Assembly: GCF_000024225.1 (NCBI RefSeq)
Contig: NC_013203.1
Location: 682,001-746,000, forward strand
Direction: 5' to 3'
Length of the DNA: 64,000 bases
From: Lancefieldella parvula DSM 20469
GTDB lineage: Bacteria > Actinomycetota > Coriobacteriia > Coriobacteriales > Atopobiaceae
Shown here: one piece after another, positions 10,763-20,192 of the stretch
Layout: each line of letters begins with the position of its first letter
Position numbering within the stretch: the first letter of the stretch is position 1
Program-made: the position numbers and the translations under genes
Notes under the pieces: model-generated
The model's input: only the letters and a program-made list of their open reading frames with translations
Database searches by the model: none
Told to the model about the DNA's origin: nothing

Positions 10763-11908
10763 TTACAGATTGCCGCCACCAAGTTTGTTGTATGACGTAA
10801 TAACTTTGGTGCGTGTTTTGGTACCTGGTGGAAAAACGGTATCAAACAAAGGCATCAAGCCACGGAAAAGTACACCGCTTTGCACGCGATGAGAAAGACC
10901 TCTTACAGTGCGTCTTGACTCTTCAAGCTGTGAACGAAGTTCCTCAAGGTAAGGGGAGCGGCGAGCATAGAACCAGAAAAGACCTGCAAGATCTGAGTTT
11001 GGATAGAGCCAAGGTCTGTTGTCAGGTCCCGCAAAATGCGCAATGCAAATATTCTTACGAGCTTCTTCGTATTCTTCTCGTATATCTTTTGGTGCCTGAG
11101 CAACAATGTGATCACGACGGAGAAACTGCCAATCTACCAGGTAATTCCACTTCATATTAATACGAAGATAGTGACCGTTTACAAACCTATTGAGGACATC
11201 TTGATCAAGCCAGCGCCATGTACGCATGGTTGAGACCTTGAGAAACTCTTCAGGAGAAATCTGCTTTCTAATCTCTTCTAGGTTCATTAAAATGACGCCT
11301 GCTTGGAAGTAATCGTGAGGATCATCCATGCCCAGTTCATTTTTTAGGTAGGGTCCAACTGTGGCGTCATAGCCATCAATCTGGCCAATAGTATCTGCGT
11401 CGCGCGTAGCACCCACCAAATATCCAGTGATATCAATATCGTAGAGCTCTGCAATGTCGGTATTAACTACCAGGTCAGAATCAAGATAGATGGCTTTATT
11501 AACGTTAGGAAGCAGTGAGGGAGCAAGAAGTCTGTAGTAGGTTTCTGGTCTAAAGTGACCATGATGAGGAAGCTCAATGTCACCAAGGGCGGCGTCAACA
11601 TCCAAAAAACCAACATGCACGTTGTTAACAAGCTGCGCCTGACGAGTAAGCGTAATCATGTTGGTAGGAGAGAGGTCACGAGTCAGAACAATGATGTCGT
11701 AGCGACGCTCTGGATTGACGTTCTCAATAATGGACTGAATTGCTACAGATAAATATGGTACAAAGTTGTCACTACAGGCAAAAACAAGCACAACGTCGTT
11801 AAGAGCAAGACCTAGCTCATCAGATGAGCTTGCAAGCATTGCCCCAGAAAGTTGCGCTCTGCCTGATCCAACAAGGCGTTGCGTAGGTATTTTACGTAGT
11901 CTTCTCAT
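10763..11908 (-). CDS. Glycosyltransferase family 8 protein
   Basis: Probable retaining glycosyltransferase of the GT8 family, which transfers hexoses from nucleotide sugars to lipopolysaccharide-like, glycoprotein or other surface acceptors; the acceptor here is unknown. The GT-A fold begins near residue 35 (DVVLVFACSDNFVPYLSVAI) and has the metal-binding DxD motif in AIYLDSDLVV near residues 140-149. FRPETYYRLL and AHFAGPDNRPW are further GT8 marks. There is no membrane segment. The ribosome-binding site for the 11908 start is weak, so a start at the Met near residue 25 is possible. The gene follows tatD by 17 bases and may be co-transcribed with tatD and tcdA. Confidence 0.85.
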   Translation of the reverse strand: MRRLRKIPTQRLVGSGRAQLSGAMLASSSDELGLALNDVVLVFACSDNFVPYLSVAIQSIIENVNPERRYDIIVLTRDLSPTNMITLTRQAQLVNNVHVGFLDVDAALGDIELPHHGHFRPETYYRLLAPSLLPNVNKAIYLDSDLVVNTDIAELYDIDITGYLVGATRDADTIGQIDGYDATVGPYLKNELGMDDPHDYFQAGVILMNLEEIRKQISPEEFLKVSTMRTWRWLDQDVLNRFVNGHYLRINMKWNYLVDWQFLRRDHIVAQAPKDIREEYEEARKNICIAHFAGPDNRPWLYPNSDLAGLFWFYARRSPYLEELRSQLEESRRTVRGLSHRVQSGVLFRGLMPLFDTVFPPGTKTRTKVITSYNKLGGGNL

Positions 11909-11925
11909 ACGTAAGACTTTAACAC

Positions 11926-12696
11926 TTAGACGCCAAAAACGCCTGCCGCGTTTGCCATTACTTCAGTTTGCACAGAGTATCCACGAGCCTCGCTGAGCCC
12001 ACAAAGAGCACGTTTGAGACTGCCCACAATGTCTTTTGTATCGATATCCGTATGATTGCTTGCAGGAAGGTCAGTCTCTGTAAGTAGCTTGTCTTTTGGA
12101 TAAACCTTAGCATACTCACGGCCTCGCTTGGTTTTAAGGCTCATCTCACCAACAGAGAACCAACAACCAAGCTTAATGGCCCTCTGGAGCTCGTTTGAGC
12201 TGCCGCTAAACCAATGAATGATAGGAATACACGCTTGAGCGGCTCCTGTCTGCTCAAGAATATCCAGCACCGTATCAGCGCTTCTAACGGTGTGCATTGA
12301 GAGCACCCGAGGCTGGCCGTTGCGCGAAAGCTCTGCAGCGCGAGTGCAGATTTTCGTAAAAGCCTTAACCTGCAGCTCTTGCATTCCATCAACACAATAG
12401 CGAGAAGAAAAATCTAGTCCAATCTCACCAACGTAAGGTATCTGCTCCATGAGCTCTAGCAGAAGCTTTATATCTTTTTCAGTGACGCGTCCGTCAGAGA
12501 TATACCAGGGGTGCGCTCCAAGTCCCACACGAATATTGTCTTCCGAAAGCTGAGGAGAAAGTTCTAGGTAGTCGTGAGGAGTAACGCCGCAGGAAAATAA
12601 ACCTAATCCAGCTTCATGGGAACTTCTCGCTACATTGAGTGGGGAGTCCATAAGATTTGCGTGAACATGAGCATCAAAGTATGTGAGGCTACTCAT
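11926..12696 (-). CDS. tatD: TatD-family metal-dependent hydrolase
   Basis: Member of the TatD deoxyribonuclease/hydrolase family (TIM barrel, two metals). It has the HxH motif FDAHVHAN near residue 6, the Glu in VGEIGLDFSS, a His in IIHWFSGS and the Asp in TETDLPAS. The ATG at 12696 is chosen; the longer frame starting at 12735 would overlap tcdA by 47 bases. With this start the gene overlaps the tcdA stop by 8 bases, which suggests coupling. The substrate cannot be told from sequence; DNase and phosphoesterase activities are known in the family. Confidence 0.85.
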   Translation of the reverse strand: MSSLTYFDAHVHANLMDSPLNVARSSHEAGLGLFSCGVTPHDYLELSPQLSEDNIRVGLGAHPWYISDGRVTEKDIKLLLELMEQIPYVGEIGLDFSSRYCVDGMQELQVKAFTKICTRAAELSRNGQPRVLSMHTVRSADTVLDILEQTGAAQACIPIIHWFSGSSNELQRAIKLGCWFSVGEMSLKTKRGREYAKVYPKDKLLTETDLPASNHTDIDTKDIVGSLKRALCGLSEARGYSVQTEVMANAAGVFGV

Positions 12697-13423
12697 AAGC
12701 AAGCCCTGACAAATGTAAGATGACGTCTGAAGCAATCATCTGTCCCATAATAGGAGGGTAGTAGGACATGGTGCCCAGCTTGGCGGATTTGCCCGTTGCG
12801 CCCTCTGGTGCAAAAACTGGTCGCGCTGGCTCGGGAGAATAGAGAACACGGAAGTCGGCAAGACCGCGCTTCTTGGACTCTTTTCTCATGACTCTTGCCA
12901 GAGCATCAGTATGCGTTTTTGAGAGCATAGTAATTTCCAGGAGTTCTGGGTGGATTTTATTACCACCGCCCATGCTGGAGATAAGATATATGTTATTTTT
13001 CTGGCACCAGGCTACAACAGCCAATTTGGCAGAAATGGTATCGATAGCATCAACTACAACGTCCGGTTTTGGAAGAGCAGAGAGTTGCTCATCAACGTTA
13101 TCTTTGAGCAGAAAGGTGTCAAGAGTTACTACGTGAGCGTCTGGATTAATGTCCAGAATCATTTCTTTGGTAACATCAACTTTTCTTTTTCCAATGGTAC
13201 TCACGTAGGCAATAGCTTGCCTGTTAAGGTTACTTGCTTCTACTGCGTCAGCATCCACTAAAACAAATGAGCCCACACCACCCCTTGCTAGTGCCTGAAC
13301 ACAGTTTGAGCCAACACCACCAAGTCCTAAGATCATGACGCAGGAATTTTGAATCTGTCCAAGGCGGTCTTTTCCCAGGACAAGTTCAAGTCGAGCAGTG
13401 GCTTCAGGAATTGTGGCAGACAT
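12689..13423 (-). CDS. tcdA: tRNA threonylcarbamoyladenosine dehydratase (TcdA/CsdL, E1-like)
   Basis: ATP-dependent cyclisation of t6A37 to ct6A in ANN-decoding tRNAs. The E1/ThiF/MoeB-like fold is shown by the nucleotide-binding motif VMILGLGGVGSNCVQALARG (about residues 28-47) and DADAVEASNLNRQ. The ISSMGGGNK segment and the C-terminal PPIMGQMIAS are typical of TcdA. The ATG at 13423 has GAGGAG 4 bases upstream; the ATG at 13435 overlaps that ribosome-binding site and is unlikely. It is first in a tcdA-tatD-GT8 run and divergent from valS. A different E1-like function is possible but less likely. Confidence 0.85.
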   Translation of the reverse strand: MSATIPEATARLELVLGKDRLGQIQNSCVMILGLGGVGSNCVQALARGGVGSFVLVDADAVEASNLNRQAIAYVSTIGKRKVDVTKEMILDINPDAHVVTLDTFLLKDNVDEQLSALPKPDVVVDAIDTISAKLAVVAWCQKNNIYLISSMGGGNKIHPELLEITMLSKTHTDALARVMRKESKKRGLADFRVLYSPEPARPVFAPEGATGKSAKLGTMSYYPPIMGQMIASDVILHLSGLAYE

Positions 13424-13588
13424 AGAGCTCCTCATAAAATGTATCTGCAGATAGTATAGCTTGATACCTCAATTTAGCTTCAAGAAGTGTAGACCGATAG
13501 TAATTTTAACTAATGGTAAGAAAGCGGCCCATAAGTCGTCTTTTATTAGTAGAATAAATGAAGCAAATTTTGACGATGTTGTCAGCAC

Positions 13589-16294
13589 ATGAAAGGCAAG
13601 ATTACCGTGGAAGAAATGCCCAAGAATTATGATCCTCAGGCAGCTGAGCCCGAGCTCATTGAAAAGTGGATGAAGGCAGATTGTTATGGTCGTAGTAAGG
13701 GAACAGAAGACCGTACGGTAGTTATCCCTCCACCAAACGTTACTGGCATCCTTCACATGGGTCACGCCATGGATGACACCATCCAGGACACCTATATTCG
13801 TTATTCTCGCATGCGTGGTTATTCAACTCGTTGGATTCTTGGAACTGACCACGCAGGCATTGCAACCCAGACTAAGGTTGATAAGAAGCTCAAATCAGAG
13901 GGTATTTCTCGCCTTGAGATTGGTCGCGAGAAGTTCGTGGATGCCTGCTGGGATTGGACGCGTGAGTACGGCGGAACCATTGTTTCTCAGATTAAGCGCA
14001 TGGGCTGCTCCATTGATTTTAATGATGAGAAGTTCACCATGTCTCCTGAGTACACTCAGGCTGTTCGTAAGGTCTTTGTTGATTGGTATCATGACCAGCT
14101 CATTTATCGCGGTAAGCGCATTGTAAACTGGTGTCCTCATTGCGAGACTTCCATCTCTGATGATGAGGCAGAGTACGCTGACGAGAAGGGCCATCTTTGG
14201 TACCTGCGTTATCCACTCAAAGAGCCTGTTAATGGTATTGAGTACATTACTGTAGCAACTACTCGTCCAGAAACTATGTTGGGCGATACTGGCGTAGCTG
14301 TTTCTCCTCAAGATCCAGAAAAGGCTGATCTTGTTGGAAAGACTGTCATTTTGCCAATTGTTAATAGAGAGATTCCAATTTTCTCTGACTGGCATGTTGA
14401 TGCAGGTTTTGGTACTGGTTTTGTTAAGGTAACTCCAGCTCATGATCCTAACGACTTTGCTATGGGTCAGACTCACAATCTTGAGCAGATTAATATTTTT
14501 GACGAGCATGCTGTTGTTGTTGATGGCTACGGTGAGTTCTCTGGCCTTGATAGAGATCAAGCTCGTGAGGCCATTGTTGCTTGGTTTGAAGAGCACGGTC
14601 TACTTGATCACATTGAAGACCTTGATCACTCTGTTATGCATTGTTATCGCTGCGGTACTACGCTTGAGCCATGGCTTTCTGAGCAGTGGTTTGTTGCTGT
14701 CGATAAACTCAAAGAGCCTGCAGCACAGGTAGTAAAAGATGGTCAGGTTGCCTTCCATCCTAAGCGTTGGACTCAGACATACCTCACTTGGATGGAGAAT
14801 CTTCGTGACTGGAACATTTCCAGACAGCTTTGGTGGGGACACCGCATTCCTGTGTTCTATTGCGATGATTGTGGCTGGCAGGATGCACTTATGGAGGACA
14901 CAGATGTCTGTCCAAAGTGTGGCGGACATCATGTTCACCAGGATGAAGATGTTTTGGACACTTGGTTCTCTTCTCAGCTGTGGACCTTTGCTACACAGGG
15001 CTGGCCAAATCATCCTGACCAGCTTGAGGGTCACCACCCAACGCAGGTCCTGGTAACCGCTCGAGACATTATTGCTCTTTGGGTTGCTCGCATGATCATG
15101 AGTTCGCTCTACTTCACCAAAGAGATTCCATTCCATGATGTCTATATCTACGCAACTATTTTGGCTAAGGACGGCAGCCGTATGTCCAAGTCAAAGGGTA
15201 ACGGCGTAGATCCTATGGACCTGATTGCTAAGTATGGCGCTGACGCAATGCGTTATAACCTGCTTACGCTTATTACTAACAACCAGGACGTCAAGTTTGA
15301 TGCTGTTCTTGATAAGAAGACTCGTGAGCTTGTTGAGTCACCAAGAACTGATCAGGCACGTTCATTTGTTACTAAGATTTGGAACGCAAGCCGTTTTGTT
15401 CAGATGAACCTTGACGGTTACACCGCTGGTATGCCAAAAGCAGAAACGCCAGAAGATGCATGGATGTTCTCGCGTCTTGCAAAGGTTGTTGCAGAGACAA
15501 CTGAGCAGCTTGAGACCTATGGCTTTGGCGAGTATGCCCGCAACATTCAGTCCTTCTTCTGGAATGATGTCTGTGACTGGTATATTGAGCTCTGCAAGGG
15601 TCGTCTTCTGGATGGAACTCCTGAGGAGCGCTTGCAGGTTCAGCGTAACCTTGTTTTTGTGCTGGACGTCAGCATGAGGCTGCTGCATCCAGCAATGCCG
15701 TTTGTTACCGAGAGCGTTTGGGATGCTCTTCCTGCTTCTGGTCTTTTGAGCCACGACGCAGAGTTTTTGATGATTTCTGAGTGGCCAGACCCACAGAAGC
15801 TTGCCAACTTTGTTGACGAGGCAGCTGAGCATAACTTCTCGCTTGCTAAGACCGTTGTTTCTGCTGTTCGTTCTTCTCGCGCTCGTTATAGGTTGTCTCC
15901 AAAGACAGATCTTGCGGTTATGGTTAAAGCTCCAGCACAGGATGTTGCAGCGTTGAAGGAGCAAGCAGCATTCATCCAGAATGTTGGTCGCGTAAGCTCA
16001 CTTGAGGTTGCTGAGGAGCCCCAGAAGCCTGCTGGTTCTGTTTCTGTCGCCGATGCTGGCCTTGAGATGTACGTTGTTCTTGGTGAGCTTGTTGATCTTA
16101 CTGCAGAGACCAAGCGTCTTCAGAAAGATCTTGAGTCTGCAAAGAAGGAACTCTCTGGCGTGGAGCGTACCCTTGCTAACGAGGGATTTGTTGCTAAGGC
16201 AGCACCTGAAGTTATCGAGAAAAAACGTGCACGCGCAGAAGAACTTACTACACTTGTTGCCCAGCTAGAGCAGCAGATTGCTGACTTCTCATAA
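13589..16294 (+). CDS. valS: Valyl-tRNA synthetase
   Basis: Charges tRNA-Val, with an editing domain against threonine. The 901-residue class Ia enzyme has the HIGH-type motif PPPNVTGILHMGHAMDD near residue 50, a CP1 editing domain, a Zn-binding part with CDDC...CPKC, and the KMSKS loop in SRMSKSKGNGVDP near residue 530. The last about 65 residues form the expected tRNA-binding coiled coil. The start is uncertain: ATG 13589 lacks a clear ribosome-binding site, and ATG 13616, which has GTGGAAG just before it, also leads into the conserved NYDP segment. No T-box is visible in the 150 bases upstream. Confidence 0.96.
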   Translation: MKGKITVEEMPKNYDPQAAEPELIEKWMKADCYGRSKGTEDRTVVIPPPNVTGILHMGHAMDDTIQDTYIRYSRMRGYSTRWILGTDHAGIATQTKVDKKLKSEGISRLEIGREKFVDACWDWTREYGGTIVSQIKRMGCSIDFNDEKFTMSPEYTQAVRKVFVDWYHDQLIYRGKRIVNWCPHCETSISDDEAEYADEKGHLWYLRYPLKEPVNGIEYITVATTRPETMLGDTGVAVSPQDPEKADLVGKTVILPIVNREIPIFSDWHVDAGFGTGFVKVTPAHDPNDFAMGQTHNLEQINIFDEHAVVVDGYGEFSGLDRDQAREAIVAWFEEHGLLDHIEDLDHSVMHCYRCGTTLEPWLSEQWFVAVDKLKEPAAQVVKDGQVAFHPKRWTQTYLTWMENLRDWNISRQLWWGHRIPVFYCDDCGWQDALMEDTDVCPKCGGHHVHQDEDVLDTWFSSQLWTFATQGWPNHPDQLEGHHPTQVLVTARDIIALWVARMIMSSLYFTKEIPFHDVYIYATILAKDGSRMSKSKGNGVDPMDLIAKYGADAMRYNLLTLITNNQDVKFDAVLDKKTRELVESPRTDQARSFVTKIWNASRFVQMNLDGYTAGMPKAETPEDAWMFSRLAKVVAETTEQLETYGFGEYARNIQSFFWNDVCDWYIELCKGRLLDGTPEERLQVQRNLVFVLDVSMRLLHPAMPFVTESVWDALPASGLLSHDAEFLMISEWPDPQKLANFVDEAAEHNFSLAKTVVSAVRSSRARYRLSPKTDLAVMVKAPAQDVAALKEQAAFIQNVGRVSSLEVAEEPQKPAGSVSVADAGLEMYVVLGELVDLTAETKRLQKDLESAKKELSGVERTLANEGFVAKAAPEVIEKKRARAEELTTLVAQLEQQIADFS

Positions 16295-16371
16295 GTAAAA
16301 CTTGATGCGGCGTAACAAGTTGCATCTTGTGTTTAGTACGTGCAAACAGCCTACTTTAGGTTAGGAATAAC

Positions 16372-18045
16372 ATGTCTGAGGTTAAATCCGATATTGAGAT
16401 TGCTCAATCATCCGAGATGCTTCCCATCTTTGAGGTGGCAAAGCGCGCGGGTATTTCAGAGGATCTTCTCGAGCCTTATGGTCGCTATAAGGCAAAGCTT
16501 GATGCACGTGCTCTGGCAGATAAGCCTCTTCGCGGAAAGCTTGTGTTGGTAACAGCCATTAATCCAACTCCAGCAGGTGAGGGAAAGACCACCACTTCAG
16601 TTGGCTTAGCAGATGCTTTGACTAGCCTTGGTCAGTCTGCCATGTTAGCGCTTAGGGAGCCTTCCTTGGGTCCTGTCTTTGGCGTCAAAGGTGGTGCTGC
16701 GGGCGGTGGATATGCCCAGGTAGTTCCTATGGAAGATATTAATCTCCACTTTACTGGTGACTTCCATGCTATTGGTGCTGCAAACAACCTTTGTGCAGCT
16801 ATGTTGGATAATCATATCAAACAGGGCAACAGCCTTAACATTGATCCACGACGCATTGTGTGGAAGCGCTGCGTTGACATGAACGATCGCCAGCTCAGAA
16901 ACGTTGTTGATGGTCTTGGTGGCATTGCAGATGGTATGCCAAGACAAGACGGCTTTGATATTACCGTTGCTTCTGAGGTTATGGCGGTATTCTGCCTTGC
17001 TTCGGGTATCAAAGACCTTAAAGAGCGCCTGGGTAGAATGGTTATTGCTTACACCTATGACCGCAAGCCTGTTACTGTAAGTGATATCCACGCAGAGGGT
17101 GCTATGACAGCGCTGCTCAAAGACGCTATTCAGCCTAACCTGGTTCAGACGCTTGAGCATACACCTGCGCTTGTCCACGGTGGTCCTTTTGCCAATATTG
17201 CTCATGGCTGCAATACCGTTGAGGCAACAAAGACCGCTTTGCGTCTTGCTGATTACGTTGTTACTGAGGCCGGCTTTGGTGCAGATCTTGGTGCCGAGAA
17301 GTTCTTGGACATCAAGTGCAGAGCTACAGGCCTTGCTCCATCAGCTGTTGTTCTGGTGGCAACAGTTCGTGCTCTTAAGTACAACGGAGGCGTTGCCAAG
17401 GCAGACCTTAATCAACAAAACGTTGAGGCGCTTAAAGAGGGCATTCCTAATTTGCTTCGCCATGTTGACAACATCCAGACGGTCTATGGACTTCCTGTAG
17501 TTGTTGCTATCAATGCATTCCCAACTGATACCGCTGAAGAGCTTGCTCTGGTAGAGGAGGAGTGCAAGAAGCGCGGTGTTAACGTAGTGTTGTCTGAGGT
17601 TTGGGCAAAGGGTGGAAAGGGTGGTCAGGCTTTAGCAGAAGAGGTCATGCGTCTTTGTCAGACTGAGTCTAAGCTCACTTTTGCTTACGACGTCAAAGAG
17701 TCTTTGAAGCAGAAGATTACTGACATTGCTACTAAGATTTACCACGCCGATGGCGTTGAATTTACTCCAAGCGCCGCTAAGCAGCTTCAGCAGCTTGAAG
17801 AGCTTGGCTTTGGCGAGCTTCCTATTTGTATGGCAAAAACACAGTACTCATTTACTGATGACCAGACCAAATTGGGTGCTCCAGAAAACTTTAGGATTAC
17901 TGTGCGAGAAGTTCGTGTTTCTGCAGGCGCTGGCTTTGTGGTCTGTCTTACTGGTTCTATTATGACCATGCCAGGACTTCCAAAGGTTCCTGCTGCAGAA
18001 CACATTGATGTTCTTGATGATGGAAGAATAGTGGGTCTTTTCTAA
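16372..18045 (+). CDS. fhs: Formate-tetrahydrofolate ligase
   Basis: ATP-dependent formylation of THF, giving 10-formyl-THF from free formate. The 557-residue length is normal. The P-loop-like motif [16 protein letters not shown] is near residues 60-75, and [20 protein letters not shown] follows. The ATG is preceded by AGGAA. The last base of its stop codon is the first base of the next gene (TAATG), so translation is probably coupled. It opens a folate block with fchA and folD. In an organism that makes formate with pyruvate formate-lyase (also in this window), Fhs can channel formate into purine synthesis. Confidence 0.97.
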   Translation: MSEVKSDIEIAQSSEMLPIFEVAKRAGISEDLLEPYGRYKAKLDARALADKPLRGKLVLVTAINPTPAGEGKTTTSVGLADALTSLGQSAMLALREPSLGPVFGVKGGAAGGGYAQVVPMEDINLHFTGDFHAIGAANNLCAAMLDNHIKQGNSLNIDPRRIVWKRCVDMNDRQLRNVVDGLGGIADGMPRQDGFDITVASEVMAVFCLASGIKDLKERLGRMVIAYTYDRKPVTVSDIHAEGAMTALLKDAIQPNLVQTLEHTPALVHGGPFANIAHGCNTVEATKTALRLADYVVTEAGFGADLGAEKFLDIKCRATGLAPSAVVLVATVRALKYNGGVAKADLNQQNVEALKEGIPNLLRHVDNIQTVYGLPVVVAINAFPTDTAEELALVEEECKKRGVNVVLSEVWAKGGKGGQALAEEVMRLCQTESKLTFAYDVKESLKQKITDIATKIYHADGVEFTPSAAKQLQQLEELGFGELPICMAKTQYSFTDDQTKLGAPENFRITVREVRVSAGAGFVVCLTGSIMTMPGLPKVPAAEHIDVLDDGRIVGLF

Positions 18046-18698
18046 TGTCTTATCCCTCTTCACCTGAAGAAGTAGCGTTTACAACGTATAGTGCAGAATC
18101 TTACGCTCAGCACCTTGCTGCTAAAGAGCCTATCCCTGGCGGTGGTAGTGCCGCTGCCTATGTAGGAGCGCTCGCAGTATCTTTGGCGTCAATGGCTGGA
18201 GTGTATGCACAAGGAAAACCCGCCTATGCTCAACATGAAAACGATCTTGCAAAATACATTGCCCGAGCTGGTGCGCTTCGCCAAGACTTCATGGAGCTGA
18301 TGGACGAGGACTCTCGTCAGTTCTTGCTGGTTTCAAGTGCGTTTAGCGTGCCTAAGGATAACCCAAAGCGTGCAGAGGTTGTTGAGGATGCTCTTAAAGA
18401 AGCAGCCCAACCTCCACTGAAGGTTATGAGAAAAGTGTGCGAGTCCATTGAGCTTCTGGAAGAGATGCTTATTAAGGGATCCCGTATGCTTCTATCTGAT
18501 GTAGGCTGTGGCGCCGCACTCGCACGCGGCGCTTTGATTGCAGCTTCTCATACGCTGTTTGTTAATACGCGCTCTATGCATGATACAGCGTATGCTCAAA
18601 CGTTACTTGATGAGGCAGATAAGCTTCTGAACACGTATGTTTCACGAGCTGACGCCGTAAGTGACGCGGTGAGCGCACAGCTTAGACAGGAGGCATAA
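18045..18698 (+). CDS. fchA: Cyclodeaminase/cyclohydrolase family protein (FchA-like)
   Basis: The 217-residue helical protein belongs to the formiminotransferase-cyclodeaminase C-terminal family. It has the glycine-rich folate-site motif PIPGGGSAAAYVGALAVSLA (about residues 30-49) near the N-terminus. Family members act as formimidoyl-THF cyclodeaminase or as 5,10-methenyl-THF cyclohydrolase. Its place between fhs and folD, and the loss of cyclohydrolase residues in that FolD, favour methenyl-THF cyclohydrolase. No formiminotransferase or histidine-degradation gene is nearby. It overlaps fhs by one base and is one base from folD. Confidence 0.85.
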   Translation: MSYPSSPEEVAFTTYSAESYAQHLAAKEPIPGGGSAAAYVGALAVSLASMAGVYAQGKPAYAQHENDLAKYIARAGALRQDFMELMDEDSRQFLLVSSAFSVPKDNPKRAEVVEDALKEAAQPPLKVMRKVCESIELLEEMLIKGSRMLLSDVGCGAALARGALIAASHTLFVNTRSMHDTAYAQTLLDEADKLLNTYVSRADAVSDAVSAQLRQEA

Positions 18699-18699
18699 C

Positions 18700-19569
18700 A
18701 TGAGCTCAGAGACTATTTCACAGGAGCTTCGTGGCGCTCCCGTTGCTAAGGCGATAACTGAAGAGCTTGCTGTCCAGGTTGAGGAACTCCGTGCAGAAGG
18801 CATTATCCCTAGGCTGGTTATTGTTCGTATTGGGCAGAAAAGCGATGACCTAACCTATGAACGCGCGGCATATATGCGTGCAGAGAAGGTAGGTTTTGAA
18901 GTTGAAACCATCGAACTTCCAGAAGATGCTACACAAAAGCAAGTAAATACTACGTTTGACCAGGTTTCCGCCGATGCATCGGTGCATGGTTGTCTGCCTA
19001 TGCGTCCATTCCCTGCTGGAATTGATGAGCATGAAGCGCTTCAACATTTAACTCCAGAAAAGGATGTTGACTGTGCCACTGATTCAATGCTGCTGGCAAC
19101 GCTTTGTGGAACACCTGGTGCACTAGGACCTTGTACTGCAGAGGCAGTTCTTGCCCTTCTCGATTTCTATCAGGTACCTCTTGAGGGAGCCTCTATTGCA
19201 GTTGTTGGTCGTTCTAATGTTATTGGCCGTCCAGTAGCTGCGCTTTTAAGTGCAAGAAACGCTACAGTGACAGTGTGCCACAGCAAGACCAAAGATCTTG
19301 CTGCTACGCTTAAGCAGGCAGATGTTGTGGTTGTGGCTGCAGGTCGTGCGCACCTTATTGGAGCTGACTATGTAAGAGCTGGTCAAACCATCATTGACGT
19401 GGGCATTAACTGGGATGAAGCAGCCCAAAAGCTTGTCGGTGACGTCGATACAGAGCAGGTAGCACCACTGGTAAGCGCCTATACCCCTGTTCCTGGTGGT
19501 GTAGGTAGTGTGACTACGGCAATTCTTGCTCGACATGTTGTTGCTGCAGCTCAAAGAATGCTTGCATAA
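18700..19569 (+). CDS. folD: FolD-type methylene-THF dehydrogenase lacking cyclohydrolase residues
   Basis: FolD normally oxidises 5,10-methylene-THF with NADP and then hydrolyses methenyl-THF. The 289-residue protein keeps the Rossmann part (VVGRSNVIGRPVAALL near 170-185), PEKDVDC and YTPVPGGVGSVT. In the active-site helix, however, the segment YERAAYMRAEKVGF has Ala57 where the catalytic Lys normally stands four residues after the conserved Tyr53. GCLPMRPFPAGID has Met101 where the family has Gln in VQLPLPAGID. In the human and E. coli enzymes this Lys is required for cyclohydrolase activity. It is inferred to be mainly a dehydrogenase, complemented by the adjacent FchA-like protein. Confidence 0.9.
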   Translation: MSSETISQELRGAPVAKAITEELAVQVEELRAEGIIPRLVIVRIGQKSDDLTYERAAYMRAEKVGFEVETIELPEDATQKQVNTTFDQVSADASVHGCLPMRPFPAGIDEHEALQHLTPEKDVDCATDSMLLATLCGTPGALGPCTAEAVLALLDFYQVPLEGASIAVVGRSNVIGRPVAALLSARNATVTVCHSKTKDLAATLKQADVVVVAAGRAHLIGADYVRAGQTIIDVGINWDEAAQKLVGDVDTEQVAPLVSAYTPVPGGVGSVTTAILARHVVAAAQRMLA

Positions 19570-19590
19570 GAATGAAAGGTAGGTTGCCTC

Positions 19591-20178
19591 GTGGCAGCAG
19601 AAAATAACTATAAAGAGCTTGATCAAGAGCGTGTAAAAGCTGCGGTCACTGAATTTTTGCTTGCTATTGGTGAGGATCCAGAGCGAGAAGGTCTGCTTGA
19701 TACGCCAGACCGTGTTGCTCGCGCTTGTGTGGAGCTCTTTGGCGGTATGCAGGAAGACCCTGCAGTTCACCTTCGCAAACAGTTCCACGAAGAAGGCAAT
19801 AAAGAGATGGTTATTGTCCGCGACATTCCTTTCTCATCTACTTGTGAACATCACATTTTGCCATTTGTAGGTAAGGCACATGTCTGCTACATCCCACAAA
19901 ATGGTCGTATTACCGGCCTTTCCAAGATTGCTCGCTGCGTCAGCGGATATTCTCGTCGTCTGCAGGTACAGGAGCGCTTAACGGGCCAGATTGCAGATGC
20001 CATGGTAGAAGAGCTAGATCCCTTGGGTGTTTTGGTGGTTATGGAGGCCGAGCATACGTGCATGAGCATGCGCGGCATTAGGGCATCGGGTGCTTTGACC
20101 ACTACTTCTGCAGTTCGTGGCATTTTTAAGACTAACGAGAAAACCCGTGCAGAAGCTATGCGTCTGCTTGGTCTATAA
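19591..20178 (+). CDS. folE: GTP cyclohydrolase I
   Basis: Converts GTP to 7,8-dihydroneopterin triphosphate, the first step of folate synthesis. The product has 195 residues. The zinc ligands are in [12 protein letters not shown] (Cys and His near residues 86-90) and in [10 protein letters not shown] (Cys near 157). [10 protein letters not shown] and GLSKIARCV are further family motifs. The start is a GTG at 19591 with AGGTAGG upstream. It lies 21 bases after folD and 14 bases before folC, so it is part of the same run. It is the Zn-dependent type IA enzyme. Confidence 0.96.
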   Translation: MAAENNYKELDQERVKAAVTEFLLAIGEDPEREGLLDTPDRVARACVELFGGMQEDPAVHLRKQFHEEGNKEMVIVRDIPFSSTCEHHILPFVGKAHVCYIPQNGRITGLSKIARCVSGYSRRLQVQERLTGQIADAMVEELDPLGVLVVMEAEHTCMSMRGIRASGALTTTSAVRGIFKTNEKTRAEAMRLLGL

Positions 20179-20192
20179 GAGGAACGTGTGCT

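Noticed and set aside
13436-13588. T-box leader upstream of valS
   Set aside because: No T-box core (GGTGG-type) or antiterminator structure is visible.
16295-16371. THF riboswitch upstream of fhs
   Set aside because: The 77-base gap has no match to the conserved riboswitch core; only a weak AACTTG/CAAGTT stem is seen.
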